From: Nocardioides albidus
GTDB lineage: Bacteria; Actinomycetota; Actinomycetes; Propionibacteriales; Nocardioidaceae
Direction: 5' to 3'
Assembly (NCBI RefSeq): GCF_006335005.1
Contig: NZ_VDMP01000026.1
Span: 195,928-259,799 of the forward strand
Length of the DNA: 63,872 bases
Below are positions 19,175 to 27,304 of this stretch, piece by piece. Position 1 is the stretch's first letter; the number at the start of each line of letters is the position of its first letter. A program made the translations under genes and the position numbers. The notes beneath the pieces are model-generated. The model had not been told where the DNA came from. It saw nothing but the letters and a program-made list of their open reading frames with translations, and searched no databases.

Positions 19175-19941
19175 CGCCCGTCCTCGACGTCCGCGACCTC
19201 GCCTTCGCCTATCCCGACGGCCACCAGGCGCTCTTCGGCGTCGACCTGCACGTCCACCGGGGTGAGCGGGTCGCCCTCCTCGGGCCCAACGGCGCCGGCA
19301 AGACCACCCTCGTGCTCCACCTCAACGGCATCCTCTCGGGCGAGACCGGGCACGGCGAGGGCAGCGTCAGCGTGAGCGGGCTGCCGGTGACCAAGAAGAA
19401 CCTGCTCGAGATCCGCCGCCGGGTCGGCATCGTCTTCCAGGACCCCGACGACCAGCTCTTCATGGGCTCCGTGCGCGCCGACGTCGCCTTCGGGCCCGCC
19501 AACCTGGGACTCAGGGGCGCGGCCCTGGAGCAGCGGGTGATGGACGCGCTCGACCGGGTCGGCATGGCCGACTTCGCCGACCGGCCGCCCCACCACCTCT
19601 CCTTCGGGCAGCGCCGCCGGGTGGCGGTCGCGACCGTGCTGGCCATGGAGCCGGAGATCCTCGTGCTCGACGAGCCGAGCTCCAACCTCGACCCGGCGTC
19701 GCGTCGCGAGCTGGCCGACATCCTGCGCGGCCTCGACGTCACCCTCCTGATGGTCACCCACGACCTGCCCTACGCGCTCGAGCTGTGCTCCCGCTCCGTG
19801 GTGCTCAGCGACGGCCGCGTGGTGGCCGACGGGACGACGTACGGCGTGCTCACCGACGACGCCCTCATGCATGCCCACCGGCTGGAACTCCCCTGGGGCT
19901 TCGACCCGCGTGCGGTCCCGGTTGATAGCCTGCCCGGGTGA
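19171..19941 (+). CDS. ECF transporter ATPase (CbiO/NikO-like)
   Basis: A 256-aa ATPase with Walker A GPNGAGKTT, Q-loop VFQDPDDQLF, signature HLSFGQRRR (LSFGQ rather than LSGGQ, normal for CbiO-type ATPases), Walker B EILVLDEPSSNLD and H-loop VTHDLPYA. It completes the importer. Its stop overlaps the GTG of the next gene (GTGA), so the DUF3618 gene may be cotranscribed. Confidence 0.94.
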   Translation: MTPVLDVRDLAFAYPDGHQALFGVDLHVHRGERVALLGPNGAGKTTLVLHLNGILSGETGHGEGSVSVSGLPVTKKNLLEIRRRVGIVFQDPDDQLFMGSVRADVAFGPANLGLRGAALEQRVMDALDRVGMADFADRPPHHLSFGQRRRVAVATVLAMEPEILVLDEPSSNLDPASRRELADILRGLDVTLLMVTHDLPYALELCSRSVVLSDGRVVADGTTYGVLTDDALMHAHRLELPWGFDPRAVPVDSLPG

Positions 19942-20186
19942 GTGAGACTCCCTCTGACATCGAGCGCGAGATCGAGGAGGCCCGTGAGCGCCTCGCGGGC
20001 ACGATCGACCAGCTGCTGTACCGCTCGCACCCCAAGACCATCATCGGCCGCGAGGTCGCCCAGGTGAAGGCGCACTACGTCGACGCCGCGACCGGTGAGC
20101 CGCGCACCGACAACATCCTCAAGACGGTCGGCGGCGTCGTCGGCGTGATCGCGCTCTTCGTCGTCCTGCGCAAGATCACCCACTGA
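19938..20186 (+). CDS. DUF3618 small membrane protein
   Basis: An 82-aa protein with an N-terminal charged helix (DIEREIEEARERLAGTIDQLLYR), the hallmark of DUF3618, and a C-terminal membrane helix (VGGVVGVIALFVVLRK); only landmark parts are given. Such proteins are common next to actinobacterial GroES-like or bcp genes; function unknown. It is translationally coupled to the ECF ATPase gene. Confidence 0.85.
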   Translation: MSETPSDIEREIEEARERLAGTIDQLLYRSHPKTIIGREVAQVKAHYVDAATGEPRTDNILKTVGGVVGVIALFVVLRKITH

Positions 20187-20212
20187 GTCCTGCCCCGAGG
20201 TTGAACGCTCCC

Positions 20213-20536
20213 GTGTCCGACAAGACCCCCATCAAGATGCTGCACGACCGCATCCTGTGCGAGGCCGACGCCGAGGCCGGGGAGCGCCGGTCCTCCGGTG
20301 GCATCGTGATCCCCGCGACCGCCGCGATGGGCGCCCGCCGGCTCGCCTGGTCGAGGGTGGTCGCCGTCGGGCCGCACTGCCGCTCGGTGGTGACCGGCGA
20401 CAAGGTGCTCTACGACCCGGACGACAAGGCCGAGGTCGAGGTCTCCGGCGAGGTGTACGTCGTCATGCGCGAGCGTGACATCCACGCCGTCGCAGCCGAG
20501 CGCCTCGGCGACGAGGCCGCCGGCCTCTACCTGTAG
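20213..20536 (+). CDS. GroES-like (Cpn10-fold) protein
   Basis: A 107-aa protein with MLHDRILCEADAE, SSGGIVIPATA, VVAVGP and GDKVLYDPDDKAEVEV, matching the Cpn10 fold, but the mobile loop region differs from classical GroES and no groEL is adjacent. I prefer GTG 20213, with GAGG 12 nt upstream. TTG 20201, adding four residues, is possible but has GAGG abutting it. It is probably a paralogue rather than the main co-chaperonin. Confidence 0.8.
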   Translation: MSDKTPIKMLHDRILCEADAEAGERRSSGGIVIPATAAMGARRLAWSRVVAVGPHCRSVVTGDKVLYDPDDKAEVEVSGEVYVVMRERDIHAVAAERLGDEAAGLYL

Positions 20537-20575
20537 GGCCACGGCCGGCGGAGCACCGGCGGAGGGAGGACAGCG

Positions 20576-21541
20576 GTGGCCAACGCCCCGGGACGGGACC
20601 AGCGGGGACCCATGGAGCGGCTGGTGCGCATCGCCGCCACGCTGCAGGCCTATCCGCAGGCCGGGGTCGACGCCGACCGGCTCAACCGGATCGCCGGGTT
20701 CCCCGACACGCCCGGCCACGACCAGCTCAAGCGCGACATCCGCCACCTCGAGAACCAGGGCTGGCGCATCGAGAACATCGCCCCGCCCGGGGAGACGGCC
20801 GTCTACCGGATGACGACCGTCGACAACCGCCTGCGGGTGCGCCTCTCCCTCGACCAGCAGGCCGCTCTGCGGCGCGCGGTGCTGCTCGCCGACGGCGGTG
20901 ACCTCGTCCAGCGCCTCGGGCTCGTGGGCGACGGCGCCGCGGCGCCCTCCTCGGGCGTGTCCGCGGCGGTCCGGACCGCCGCCCCCGAGGCGTTGCAGCA
21001 GGTGATCGACGCGGTGCGCGAGCAGCAGGTGCTCCGCTTCGGCTACAAGGGTGTCGCGCGCGTCGTCCACCCCGAGTCGGTCCGCAGCCAGAACAGCGTG
21101 TGGTACCTCCGCGCCGTCGAGGACGCCGACCTCGCCGAGCCTGACGGCACTGCGCAGCCGGCCGAGCCGGTCGTCAAGACCTTCGTCGTGTCGCGGATGA
21201 GCGACGTCGAGGCCGACGAGCCGCGCAGCGCCCGTCCGCTGCCGCAGGTGCGCCACACCGCCCTGCACCCGATGTCGTGGGAGATCGACCCGCCGGTCGA
21301 GGTCACCCTGCGCGCGCGGGCCGGCTTCGAGCCCGACGTACGCCGCTGGCTGGGTGAGCCGCTCGACGTCGAGCCCGACGGCGACGACGTGCTGCTGCGC
21401 TACCGCGTCACCCACCGCTCCGCGCTGCACGCGCGCCTGGTCGAGCTCGACGACCGGGTCCGCGTCGAGGGGCCGCCGGAGGCGCGCGCGGAGCTCATCG
21501 CGTTCCTCGCGGCCGCGCGCGGGGGAGAGGCGGCGTCATGA
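20576..21541 (+). CDS. WYL-domain transcriptional regulator (first of a pair)
   Basis: A 321-aa protein with an N-terminal winged-helix region (PMERLVRIAATLQAYPQAGVDA, landmark only) and a central WYL-type domain (VLRFGYKG ... VRSQNSVWYLRAV). GTG at 20576 follows GGAGGGAGGA. It overlaps the second WYL gene by 4 nt (ATGA). The pair resembles PafB/PafC, the DNA-damage regulators, but the usual pafA and tat neighbours are absent. Confidence 0.85.
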   Translation: MANAPGRDQRGPMERLVRIAATLQAYPQAGVDADRLNRIAGFPDTPGHDQLKRDIRHLENQGWRIENIAPPGETAVYRMTTVDNRLRVRLSLDQQAALRRAVLLADGGDLVQRLGLVGDGAAAPSSGVSAAVRTAAPEALQQVIDAVREQQVLRFGYKGVARVVHPESVRSQNSVWYLRAVEDADLAEPDGTAQPAEPVVKTFVVSRMSDVEADEPRSARPLPQVRHTALHPMSWEIDPPVEVTLRARAGFEPDVRRWLGEPLDVEPDGDDVLLRYRVTHRSALHARLVELDDRVRVEGPPEARAELIAFLAAARGGEAAS

Positions 21542-22518
21542 CCACCGTGCCGAGGTACGTCAGCCGGATCGCCCGGCTGCCCGAGGTCTTCGCCCGCCTC
21601 GCCGCCAGTCCGGACGGCCTCGCGCTGCGCGACCTCGCCGCCGCGTTCGACACCACCGTCGCCGAGCTCCGCGAGGACCTCCTGGCCTTCTACACCGCCG
21701 ATGTGGGCGGCGTGTGGGGTCTCTCGCGGCCCGAGGTGCTGGAGTTCCTCGGCCCCGACGGCAGCACCGAGGACCCCGGGACCGCCGACATCGTGCGGCT
21801 CGTGTCCGAGAGCCCGATCGACCTCGGCGTCGAGTACGTCGACGCCGGCGAGCTCGCCCGCGTCCATGCCGCCGCCCAGGCCCTGCTCGAGATCGAGCCC
21901 GACAACGCAGAGCTCGCCGCGGCCCTGGACGTGCTCGCGCGCACCATGTTCGGCCAGGCCGCGGCCGGCGACGCGCCGCGGACGGTCTCCGACGGGCTGC
22001 TGCCGCAGCTGCGCCGGGCCCTGGACGAGCGCAGCGTCGTGCGGATCGTCTACTCCCGCGCGTGGGATCCCGGCGTCACCGAGCGCGACATCGAGCCCTA
22101 CCGCCTGGTGCAGACCCGGCGGGGCTGGGAGGTCGACGCCGGGCCGGTCGACGAGCAGGGACGGATCCGGACCTACCTGCTCTCCAACATCCGCTCGGTC
22201 GAGCTGCTCGAGCGCCCCTTCGTCGTCCCCGAGGACGTCGCTGAGCTGCTGGCCGGCCAGCGCGCCACGACCCGGGTCCGGGTGCTGCTGCCCCAGGAGT
22301 CGCGCTGGGTCGCGGACTTCTACGCCGAGCAGGTGACGCTCGTCGAGGACGACGAGCGCGATGTCGTGGTCGACCTCGAGCTGCTGCCGCCGGTCGAGGA
22401 CCGGGTCGGCCGCCTGCTGGTCACGGCCGGGCCGACCGCGACGGTCCTCGACCCGCCGGAGCTCGACACCGCCGGCGTCGTCCTCGCCGAGGAGCTGCTG
22501 CTCCACCACGCCACGTAG
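21538..22518 (+). CDS. WYL-domain transcriptional regulator (second of a pair)
   Basis: A 326-aa protein with an N-terminal HTH-like region (YVSRIARLPEVFARLAASPDG) followed by a WYL domain (VVRIVYSRAWDPGV ... IEPYRLVQTRRGWEVDA, landmarks only) and a C-terminal WCX-like extension. It probably forms a heterodimer with the protein encoded upstream, by analogy with PafBC. The effector, likely a nucleic acid or nucleotide, is unknown. Confidence 0.85.
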   Translation: MTTVPRYVSRIARLPEVFARLAASPDGLALRDLAAAFDTTVAELREDLLAFYTADVGGVWGLSRPEVLEFLGPDGSTEDPGTADIVRLVSESPIDLGVEYVDAGELARVHAAAQALLEIEPDNAELAAALDVLARTMFGQAAAGDAPRTVSDGLLPQLRRALDERSVVRIVYSRAWDPGVTERDIEPYRLVQTRRGWEVDAGPVDEQGRIRTYLLSNIRSVELLERPFVVPEDVAELLAGQRATTRVRVLLPQESRWVADFYAEQVTLVEDDERDVVVDLELLPPVEDRVGRLLVTAGPTATVLDPPELDTAGVVLAEELLLHHAT

Positions 22519-22541
22519 CGACTCGGTCCGCCCGCCGGGGG

Positions 22542-22967
22542 TCAGCCCCTCTCGACGTGCTCCTTGAGCTGGCGCAGCACGTTGGACCAGTTCTCCTGCG
22601 CGGACCCCTCCGTCTCGCCGTCCGTCAGCGACTGGTCGACCTGCACCTCGGTGCGGTCGCCGTCGTCGCGGAGCGACCAGGTGAGCCGGTGGTAGTTCTC
22701 GGGCGTGTCGGGGCGGCCGGTCAGCGGGCTGTAGTGGGTCATCACCAGCCGCTGCTCGGGCTCGACCTCGAGCACCTCGCCCTTGTCCTCGAACGGGCGG
22801 CCGTCGTACTCGCCTCGCCAGGTGATCGGCGATCCCGGCTCCCAGGAGGTGTCGACCCGGGCACCGAAGAAGTACTCGCGGATCTGCTCGGGATCGGTCA
22901 GCGCCTGCCACACCTGGCTCGGGGAGGCGGAGATCCGGACGTCTGCGGTTGCACTCTGCTCGGTCAT
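22542..22967 (-). CDS. SRPBCC/AHSA1-family protein
   Basis: A 141-aa START-like fold protein: ATADVRISASPSQVWQALTDPEQIREYFFGA at its start (landmark), DTSWEPGSPITW and C-terminal ENWSNVLRQLKEHVERG. Family members bind hydrophobic ligands or stimulate Hsp90; no catalytic residue is predicted. I took ATG 22967. It converges on the WYL pair with 23 bp between stops. Confidence 0.85.
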   Translation of the reverse strand: MTEQSATADVRISASPSQVWQALTDPEQIREYFFGARVDTSWEPGSPITWRGEYDGRPFEDKGEVLEVEPEQRLVMTHYSPLTGRPDTPENYHRLTWSLRDDGDRTEVQVDQSLTDGETEGSAQENWSNVLRQLKEHVERG

Positions 22968-23074
22968 GCGAGGGCGGTACCCGGCGCCGTTCCGGCTACG
23001 CACCCGTGTGCTCCGGCCGAGCGGTGGTACCGGGTTCCTATGACGTGACATCACACCTAAAGGGGGAAGGCGTC

Positions 23075-23941
23075 ATGGATATCGGAAACAGTCTCCAGAC
23101 TGCAGCGGACAGGTTCTTCGGATTCCTGCCCAATCTCGTGGGCTGCCTGGTGCTGCTGGCCATCGGCTTCATCGTGGCCAAGGTGGTACAGGTCGCTGTG
23201 CGCAAGGGGCTCGAGATGACCGGGGTGGACCACCATCTCCAGCGATCCAGCGCGCACACCTACGTCGACAAGGTGATGCCAGGCGTGAAGGTCTCCGGCG
23301 CGGTCTCCCGCGTCGTCTTCTGGTTCATCTTCCTGTTCTTCGCCGTGGCCGCCGTGAGCGCCCTGCAGATCCCGGCGCTGACCACCTTCATGAACCAGGT
23401 CCTCGCCTTCCTGCCCAACATCGTGGTCGCGATCGCGATCTTCGTGGTGGCCGCGCTCATCTCGGGCGCCGTCGCGGCGGGGATCACGCGGATCATGGGG
23501 GACACGCCGACCGGCAAGATCGTCGCGACCGTGCTGCCTGCGGTCGTCATGGTCGTCGCGCTGTTCATGATCCTCGAGCAGCTGCAGATCGCGCCCGAGA
23601 TCGTGCGGATCGCGTTCGCCGCGACCATGGGTGCGCTGGCGCTCGGCCTGGCCCTCGCCTTCGGGCTCGGCGGCCGCTCGGTCGCCCAGCGCATGCTGGA
23701 GGACGCCTACGCCAAGGGTCGCGAGCAGTCGGCCCAGGTCAAGCGTGACATCCAGACCGGCAAGGCCCGTGCCGAGGAGCAGCTCCACGGCCACAGCGCC
23801 ACGGCGGGTCAGCAGACGGCTCCGCCGCCCGCCGAGCGCCCCACGGCGTACAGCACCGCCACGTCGACCCAGCAGTACCCGGCTCCCCCCACCGGTGACA
23901 CTGGCGGCTGGGACGGCGGGGACGGGCGTCACCAGGCCTGA
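23075..23941 (+). CDS. CmpX-like TM-helix-repeat membrane protein (MscS-related)
   Basis: A 288-aa protein with conserved TM-helix repeats, for example PNLVGCLVLLAIGFIVAKVV and FLPNIVVAIAIFVVAALISG, and four to five helices in all. The C-terminus is a soluble Pro/Gln/Thr-rich tail (about 235-288). Relatives are annotated as small-conductance mechanosensitive or CmpX proteins. A strong GC hairpin (23967-24002) follows the stop. The start ATG has AGGGGGAAGG upstream. Confidence 0.85.
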   Translation: MDIGNSLQTAADRFFGFLPNLVGCLVLLAIGFIVAKVVQVAVRKGLEMTGVDHHLQRSSAHTYVDKVMPGVKVSGAVSRVVFWFIFLFFAVAAVSALQIPALTTFMNQVLAFLPNIVVAIAIFVVAALISGAVAAGITRIMGDTPTGKIVATVLPAVVMVVALFMILEQLQIAPEIVRIAFAATMGALALGLALAFGLGGRSVAQRMLEDAYAKGREQSAQVKRDIQTGKARAEEQLHGHSATAGQQTAPPPAERPTAYSTATSTQQYPAPPTGDTGGWDGGDGRHQA

Positions 23942-23966
23942 GAACCGGCCGACCGCCTCACCACCA

Positions 23967-24002
23967 CGCCCGGGCGGGCTCCGACCAGGAGCCGCCCGGG
24001 CG
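23967..24002 (+). terminator. GC-rich hairpin terminator after the CmpX-like gene
   Basis: CGCCCGGGCGG(G)CTCC and GGAGCCGCCCGGGCG pair over 15 bp with one bulged G around a GACCA loop. There is no T-run afterwards, as is usual in high-GC actinobacteria. It lies 26 nt beyond the stop at 23941. Confidence 0.75.
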
Positions 24003-24062
24003 TCGTGGCGGGTCAGGGTTGGGACCCACGGCGTACAGTGGGTGGTGCAGCTCAGGACGCGG

Positions 24063-24098
24063 GCTGCGAAGGGGATCGATCGATCCCGCATTCGCAGC
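24063..24098. promoter_or_regulatory. Nested palindrome in the leader of a small ORF
   Basis: Outer arms GCTGCGAA and TTCGCAGC (24063-24070, 24091-24098) flank a perfect 16-bp palindrome, GGGATCGATCGATCCC (24072-24087). The hairpin ends 13 nt before the TTG start at 24112, just upstream of its ribosome site. It may be an RNA regulatory hairpin or a repressor site. Confidence 0.6.
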
Positions 24099-24111
24099 AT
24101 CTGGAGTTCAC

Positions 24112-24276
24112 TTGTCCGAGTCTGTCCACGTCGTCGTCGACGGCGTCCCTGTCCCTGCGCTGCTGCTCAAGTGGAACGCCAGCGCGACCAAGGCCCTCGT
24201 CACTCTCGAGATCGACGGGCGCGTCGACACTCGCTGGCTTCCCGCCGAGATGCTCGAGCGCACACCCGTCGCGTAG
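24112..24276 (+). CDS. Small hypothetical protein (54 aa)
   Basis: Short protein SESVHVVVDGVPVPALLLKW (first residues after the start) ending ARLPAEMLERTPVA-like; no family recognised. The TTG at 24112 is chosen because GGAG sits 5 nt upstream and coding begins there. Upstream in-frame sequence to 24019 looks non-coding and includes the nested palindrome. The alternation of hydrophobic residues suggests one small beta-sheet domain. Confidence 0.6.
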   Translation: MSESVHVVVDGVPVPALLLKWNASATKALVTLEIDGRVDTRWLPAEMLERTPVA

Positions 24277-24362
24277 CGCCCGGCCGGAATCGCCAAACCG
24301 CTCACCTCGCCCCGCCATCCGCCGTACATTCTCCGAGGACCAGGCGGAGGGGAGCGGAGACG

Positions 24363-24818
24363 GTGCGCACGAGGGTTGACCTGCTCAAGGCGACGGATCG
24401 AGCGTGGCAGGTGCTGCGCCACGACCTCCACCGCCGCCTCGACGACGCGGTACGAGGAGCGGGCAGCTGGCCCTTCCTGCTCGAGGTGGAGGCGCCCGAG
24501 CGCGACGAGTCGCCGTGCGCGCCGTACGTCCAGGTCATGCCGAGCGCCGACGGGCTGCGCGCCGAGGTCTCCAGCGATCACTTCCTGCACCCGCGCCACT
24601 GGCTCGACGCGGGCCAGCTCCGCAGCCTCGCCGCGCACGGCTGGTCGGCCCCGGACGCCACCTGTCCCAACCACTGGCGCGAGGTCCGTGCCGCGACGGC
24701 CGCGGAAGTGGCGCACGCGATGGTCAGCGCCCTGCGCGACGTGTTCGGCGTCGTGCACCCGGCCTTCCTCGTCGACGCCCTCGACGTCGTCGCCGACGAC
24801 GAGCCCGCGCGGCCGTAG
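24363..24818 (+). CDS. TY-Chap-like domain protein
   Basis: A 151-aa protein resembling the actinobacterial family related to type III secretion chaperones/YbjN (WPFLLEVEAPERDESPCAPYVQV, given in part; SSDHFLHPRHWL; AHGWSAPDATCPNHWRE). Such proteins are cytoplasmic and of unknown role. GTG 24363 has GGAGGGGAG upstream. Its stop abuts a decayed flavin reductase fragment. Confidence 0.7.
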   Translation: MRTRVDLLKATDRAWQVLRHDLHRRLDDAVRGAGSWPFLLEVEAPERDESPCAPYVQVMPSADGLRAEVSSDHFLHPRHWLDAGQLRSLAAHGWSAPDATCPNHWREVRAATAAEVAHAMVSALRDVFGVVHPAFLVDALDVVADDEPARP

Positions 24819-25135
24819 CCGGACTCCTGCCGCGTCCGATCGCCTGGGTGGCCAGCGTCTCGGCCGACGGTGTCGGCAACCTGGCGCCGCGCTCCTTCTT
24901 CACGGTGGCGAGCGGGAACCCTCCGATCGTCCGGTTCACGTCCGTGGGGGAGAAGGACACGCTGCGCAACGTCCTGCAGACGCGGGAGTTCACCATGGTG
25001 GTCGGGGTGACCCTCGACCCGGACGCGATGGTCGAGGGCCGTCCGGTGTTCGAGCGCCTCGCGCCGGTCTCCCGACTGGGGGGCAGCGCGTGGGGTCTGC
25101 CGCCGGCCCTGGTCCGGCTCGTCCGTCCCAGCTGA
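24819..25135 (+). pseudogene. Decayed flavin-reductase-domain gene
   Basis: The frame reads LLPRPIAWVASVSADGVGN, LAPRSFFTVASGNPP, IVRFTSVGEKDTLRN, then jumps from EFTMVVGV directly to the family's C-terminal RLGGSAWGLPPALVRL. That is the FMN-binding split-barrel signature with the start missing and roughly a third of the middle deleted. No start codon or ribosome site precedes it. It is probably a remnant of a flavin reductase once linked to the neighbouring catabolic genes. Confidence 0.7.
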
Positions 25136-25166
25136 GCCCACTCCGCCTCCTTCGGAGAGGCGTCGA

Positions 25167-25182
25167 GTAGGGGTAATCCTCA
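25167..25182 (+). promoter_or_regulatory. iac-motif site 1, upstream of the transporter
   Basis: GTAGGGGTAATCCTCA, one of three near-identical copies in the window. A TACCGT -10 box (25229-25234) lies 57 bp downstream, centre to centre, giving an mRNA leader of roughly 35 nt before the transporter ATG. The position suits a class I activator site. I propose the FixJ-type regulator encoded at 27305-27931 as the binder. Confidence 0.65.
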
Positions 25183-25274
25183 GTGCGCGGGGCAGAAAGT
25201 CCCAATGGAGCGTGAGCGGCGTCACTCCTACCGTGAGTCAGACCCGAGATCCCCCGACGTACCGAAGGATCGCC

Positions 25275-26645
25275 ATGACCACGACGCTCGCCTCCTCCCC
25301 GCCGTCGCCCACGCCGACGCAGACCCGTCGCCTCGCGATCGGTGCCGGCGCGGGGACCTCGCTGGAGTTCTTCGACTTCTCCATCTACACCGTCGCCTCC
25401 GCGCTGATCTTCCCGCAGATCTTCTTCTCCGGTGACACCGATCCCTGGTTCGCCTCGTTCATGAGCCTGGCGACCTACACCCTCGGCTACGTCGTCGCCC
25501 CGCTCGGCGCCATCGTGATGGGGTGGTACGGCGACAAGCACGGCCGCCGCAAGGCGATGCTGATCACCTTCTTCCTCATGGGTACGGCCACCGTCCTGAT
25601 GGGCCTGCTGCCGACGTACTCCTCCATCGGCATCGCCGCGCCGGTGCTGCTGGTCCTGCTCCGCCTCGTCCACGGGTTCTCCCGCGGCGGCGAGCTCGGC
25701 GGTGCGTCGGTGCTGGCGGTCGAGCACGCCCCGCCGACCCAGCGTGCCGCGTACGGCGCCTTCGTCGCCCTCGGCTCGCCCTTCGGCGCCGCGCTGGCGA
25801 ACCTCTCCTTCGTGCTCGTGTTCTACCTGCCCGCCGAGACCGTGACCAGCTGGGCCTGGCGCATCCCGTTCCTGTTCGGTGCCGCCGTGCTGGTGATCGG
25901 CATCTGGGCTCGCAAGCGGCTCGAGGAGTCGCCGGTGTTCGAGGCGCTGAAGGCCGACCGGGCCGAGGTGCACATCGCGAAGGTTCCCGTCTGGAACGTG
26001 CTGCGTGACAACTGGCGCCGCCTCGCCCTCGCGGCCGGTGCCAACATGGGCCTCAACGCCGTGATGTTCGTGCTCGCCGGCTTCATGCTGTCCTACGCCG
26101 CCTCGCCGTCGCCGAAGGGCCTCGGGCTGGAGATCAAGTCGGTCCTGTGGTGCACCCTGCCCGGGCTCCTCGTGCATGCCGTCACCGTGGTGGCCGGCGC
26201 CCGCCTGTCCGACCGCCTGGGCCGCAAGCCGGTGATGCTGACGGCGACGGTCGCGATCGCGATCTACATGCTCTTCCTGTTCCCGATCGCCGAGGCCGGC
26301 TCGCTCGCCTCCTGGACCATCGCCATCGGCATCGGCTTCGCCCTGACCGGCTTCCTCTTCGGTCCGCTGCTCACCTACCTCACCGAGCTGTTCACTCCCG
26401 AGCAGCGTCAGTCCGGCGCGGGGATCGCCTACCAGATCGGCGCCGTGCTCGGCGGCGGTCTGTCACCGTCGATCGCCAACCGGCTCATCGAGTGGACCGG
26501 CCAGCCGTCCTCGGTCGGCTACTACCTGGCCGGCGGCCTCTGCGTCACCCTGGTCTGCCTGCTCCTGCTGCCGGAGACGGCCCCGGTGAAGTCCGGTGGC
26601 CAGCGCGTCCGCCAGACCGGCCCCGAGGCCGGCGTGCTCGGCTGA
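25275..26645 (+). CDS. MHS-family MFS transporter, probable indole-3-acetate importer
   Basis: A 456-aa, 12-helix symporter of the metabolite:H+ family (ShiA/ProP-like). Landmarks are the N-terminal GTSLEFFDFSIYTVAS, DKHGRRKAM in loop 2-3, RLVHGFSRGGELGGA in helix 4-5, and SDRLGRKPVML in loop 8-9. ATG 25275 follows GAAGGA. The motif at 25167 and the downstream SnoaL-like gene place it in the iac regulon. IAA uptake is inferred from context; the family also carries shikimate, betaine and aromatic acids. Confidence 0.88.
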   Translation: MTTTLASSPPSPTPTQTRRLAIGAGAGTSLEFFDFSIYTVASALIFPQIFFSGDTDPWFASFMSLATYTLGYVVAPLGAIVMGWYGDKHGRRKAMLITFFLMGTATVLMGLLPTYSSIGIAAPVLLVLLRLVHGFSRGGELGGASVLAVEHAPPTQRAAYGAFVALGSPFGAALANLSFVLVFYLPAETVTSWAWRIPFLFGAAVLVIGIWARKRLEESPVFEALKADRAEVHIAKVPVWNVLRDNWRRLALAAGANMGLNAVMFVLAGFMLSYAASPSPKGLGLEIKSVLWCTLPGLLVHAVTVVAGARLSDRLGRKPVMLTATVAIAIYMLFLFPIAEAGSLASWTIAIGIGFALTGFLFGPLLTYLTELFTPEQRQSGAGIAYQIGAVLGGGLSPSIANRLIEWTGQPSSVGYYLAGGLCVTLVCLLLLPETAPVKSGGQRVRQTGPEAGVLG

Positions 26646-26654
26646 CCGGCCGGA

Positions 26655-26686
26655 CCCCGAGAGGACGAGACCCCGAGAGGACGAGA
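26655..26686 (+). repeat. Perfect 16-bp tandem duplication carrying a ribosome site
   Basis: CCCCGAGAGGACGAGA occurs twice in tandem at 26655-26670 and 26671-26686. The last A is the first base of the ATG of the SnoaL-like gene, so the duplication places two GAGAGG sites in the 40-bp spacer. It looks like a recent slippage event. Confidence 0.85.
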
Positions 26687-27246
26687 TGTCGACCGACGAG
26701 ACGATCGCCGCGTTGGTCCGCAGAGTCGACGCGCTGGAGGCGGAGGGCCACGTCCGCCGCCTCCAGGCGCGTTACATGCTCCTGTGCGACACCCCGCTGC
26801 CGGAGTACGGCGTCGCCGACGACGCCAAGCGGATCGAGTTGATCCTCGAGCTCTATGCCGAGGACGCGGTCTGGGAGGGCGTGGGCGACTACTACGACGG
26901 GCAGTTCGGGCGGATGGTGGGCAAGGACCGGATCCGCGAGCACTTCACCCGGTTCTGGGGGGAGAAGCGGGACCCGGCGCTGGTCCTCAACGCCCACTAC
27001 CTGACCTCGGAGCACATCCAGGTCGACGGTGACACCGCCGAGGGACTGTGGATCCACATGCAGCCGTGGCTCTACGCCGACGGCACGGCCCTGCTGCGGT
27101 CCAGCCGCCTCAACAACGCCTTCCGCAAGGAGCCGGACGGCACCTGGCGGATCACCCGCACGCGCACCGAGAACGTCTTCGTCGCCCCACTGCCCCGTGG
27201 CTTCGCCTCGGACCACGCGACGACGTCGGTTCTCCTGGGGCCCTGA
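26686..27246 (+). CDS. SnoaL/NTF2-like protein, candidate IacI
   Basis: A 186-aa polyketide-cyclase/SnoaL-like protein: an N-terminal helix (TIAALVRRVDALEAEGHVRRLQARYML), LELYAEDAVWEGVGDYYDG and SEHIQVDGDTAEGLWIH (landmarks only). It lies in an operon with the transporter. Proven iac clusters include a small hypothetical gene, iacI, of this fold by my recollection; the assignment is tentative. It may assist late steps of the IAA ring-opening sequence. Confidence 0.78.
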   Translation: MSTDETIAALVRRVDALEAEGHVRRLQARYMLLCDTPLPEYGVADDAKRIELILELYAEDAVWEGVGDYYDGQFGRMVGKDRIREHFTRFWGEKRDPALVLNAHYLTSEHIQVDGDTAEGLWIHMQPWLYADGTALLRSSRLNNAFRKEPDGTWRITRTRTENVFVAPLPRGFASDHATTSVLLGP

Positions 27247-27304
27247 AGAGCGCAGCGCGCACCCCGACGCCCGCGGCCACGGGTCAGACGCCTGCGGCCG
27301 CGGG

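Noticed and set aside
20576..22518. The WYL pair as the true pafB-pafC
   Set aside because: No pafA, prcAB or tatA next to them; named only as PafBC-like.
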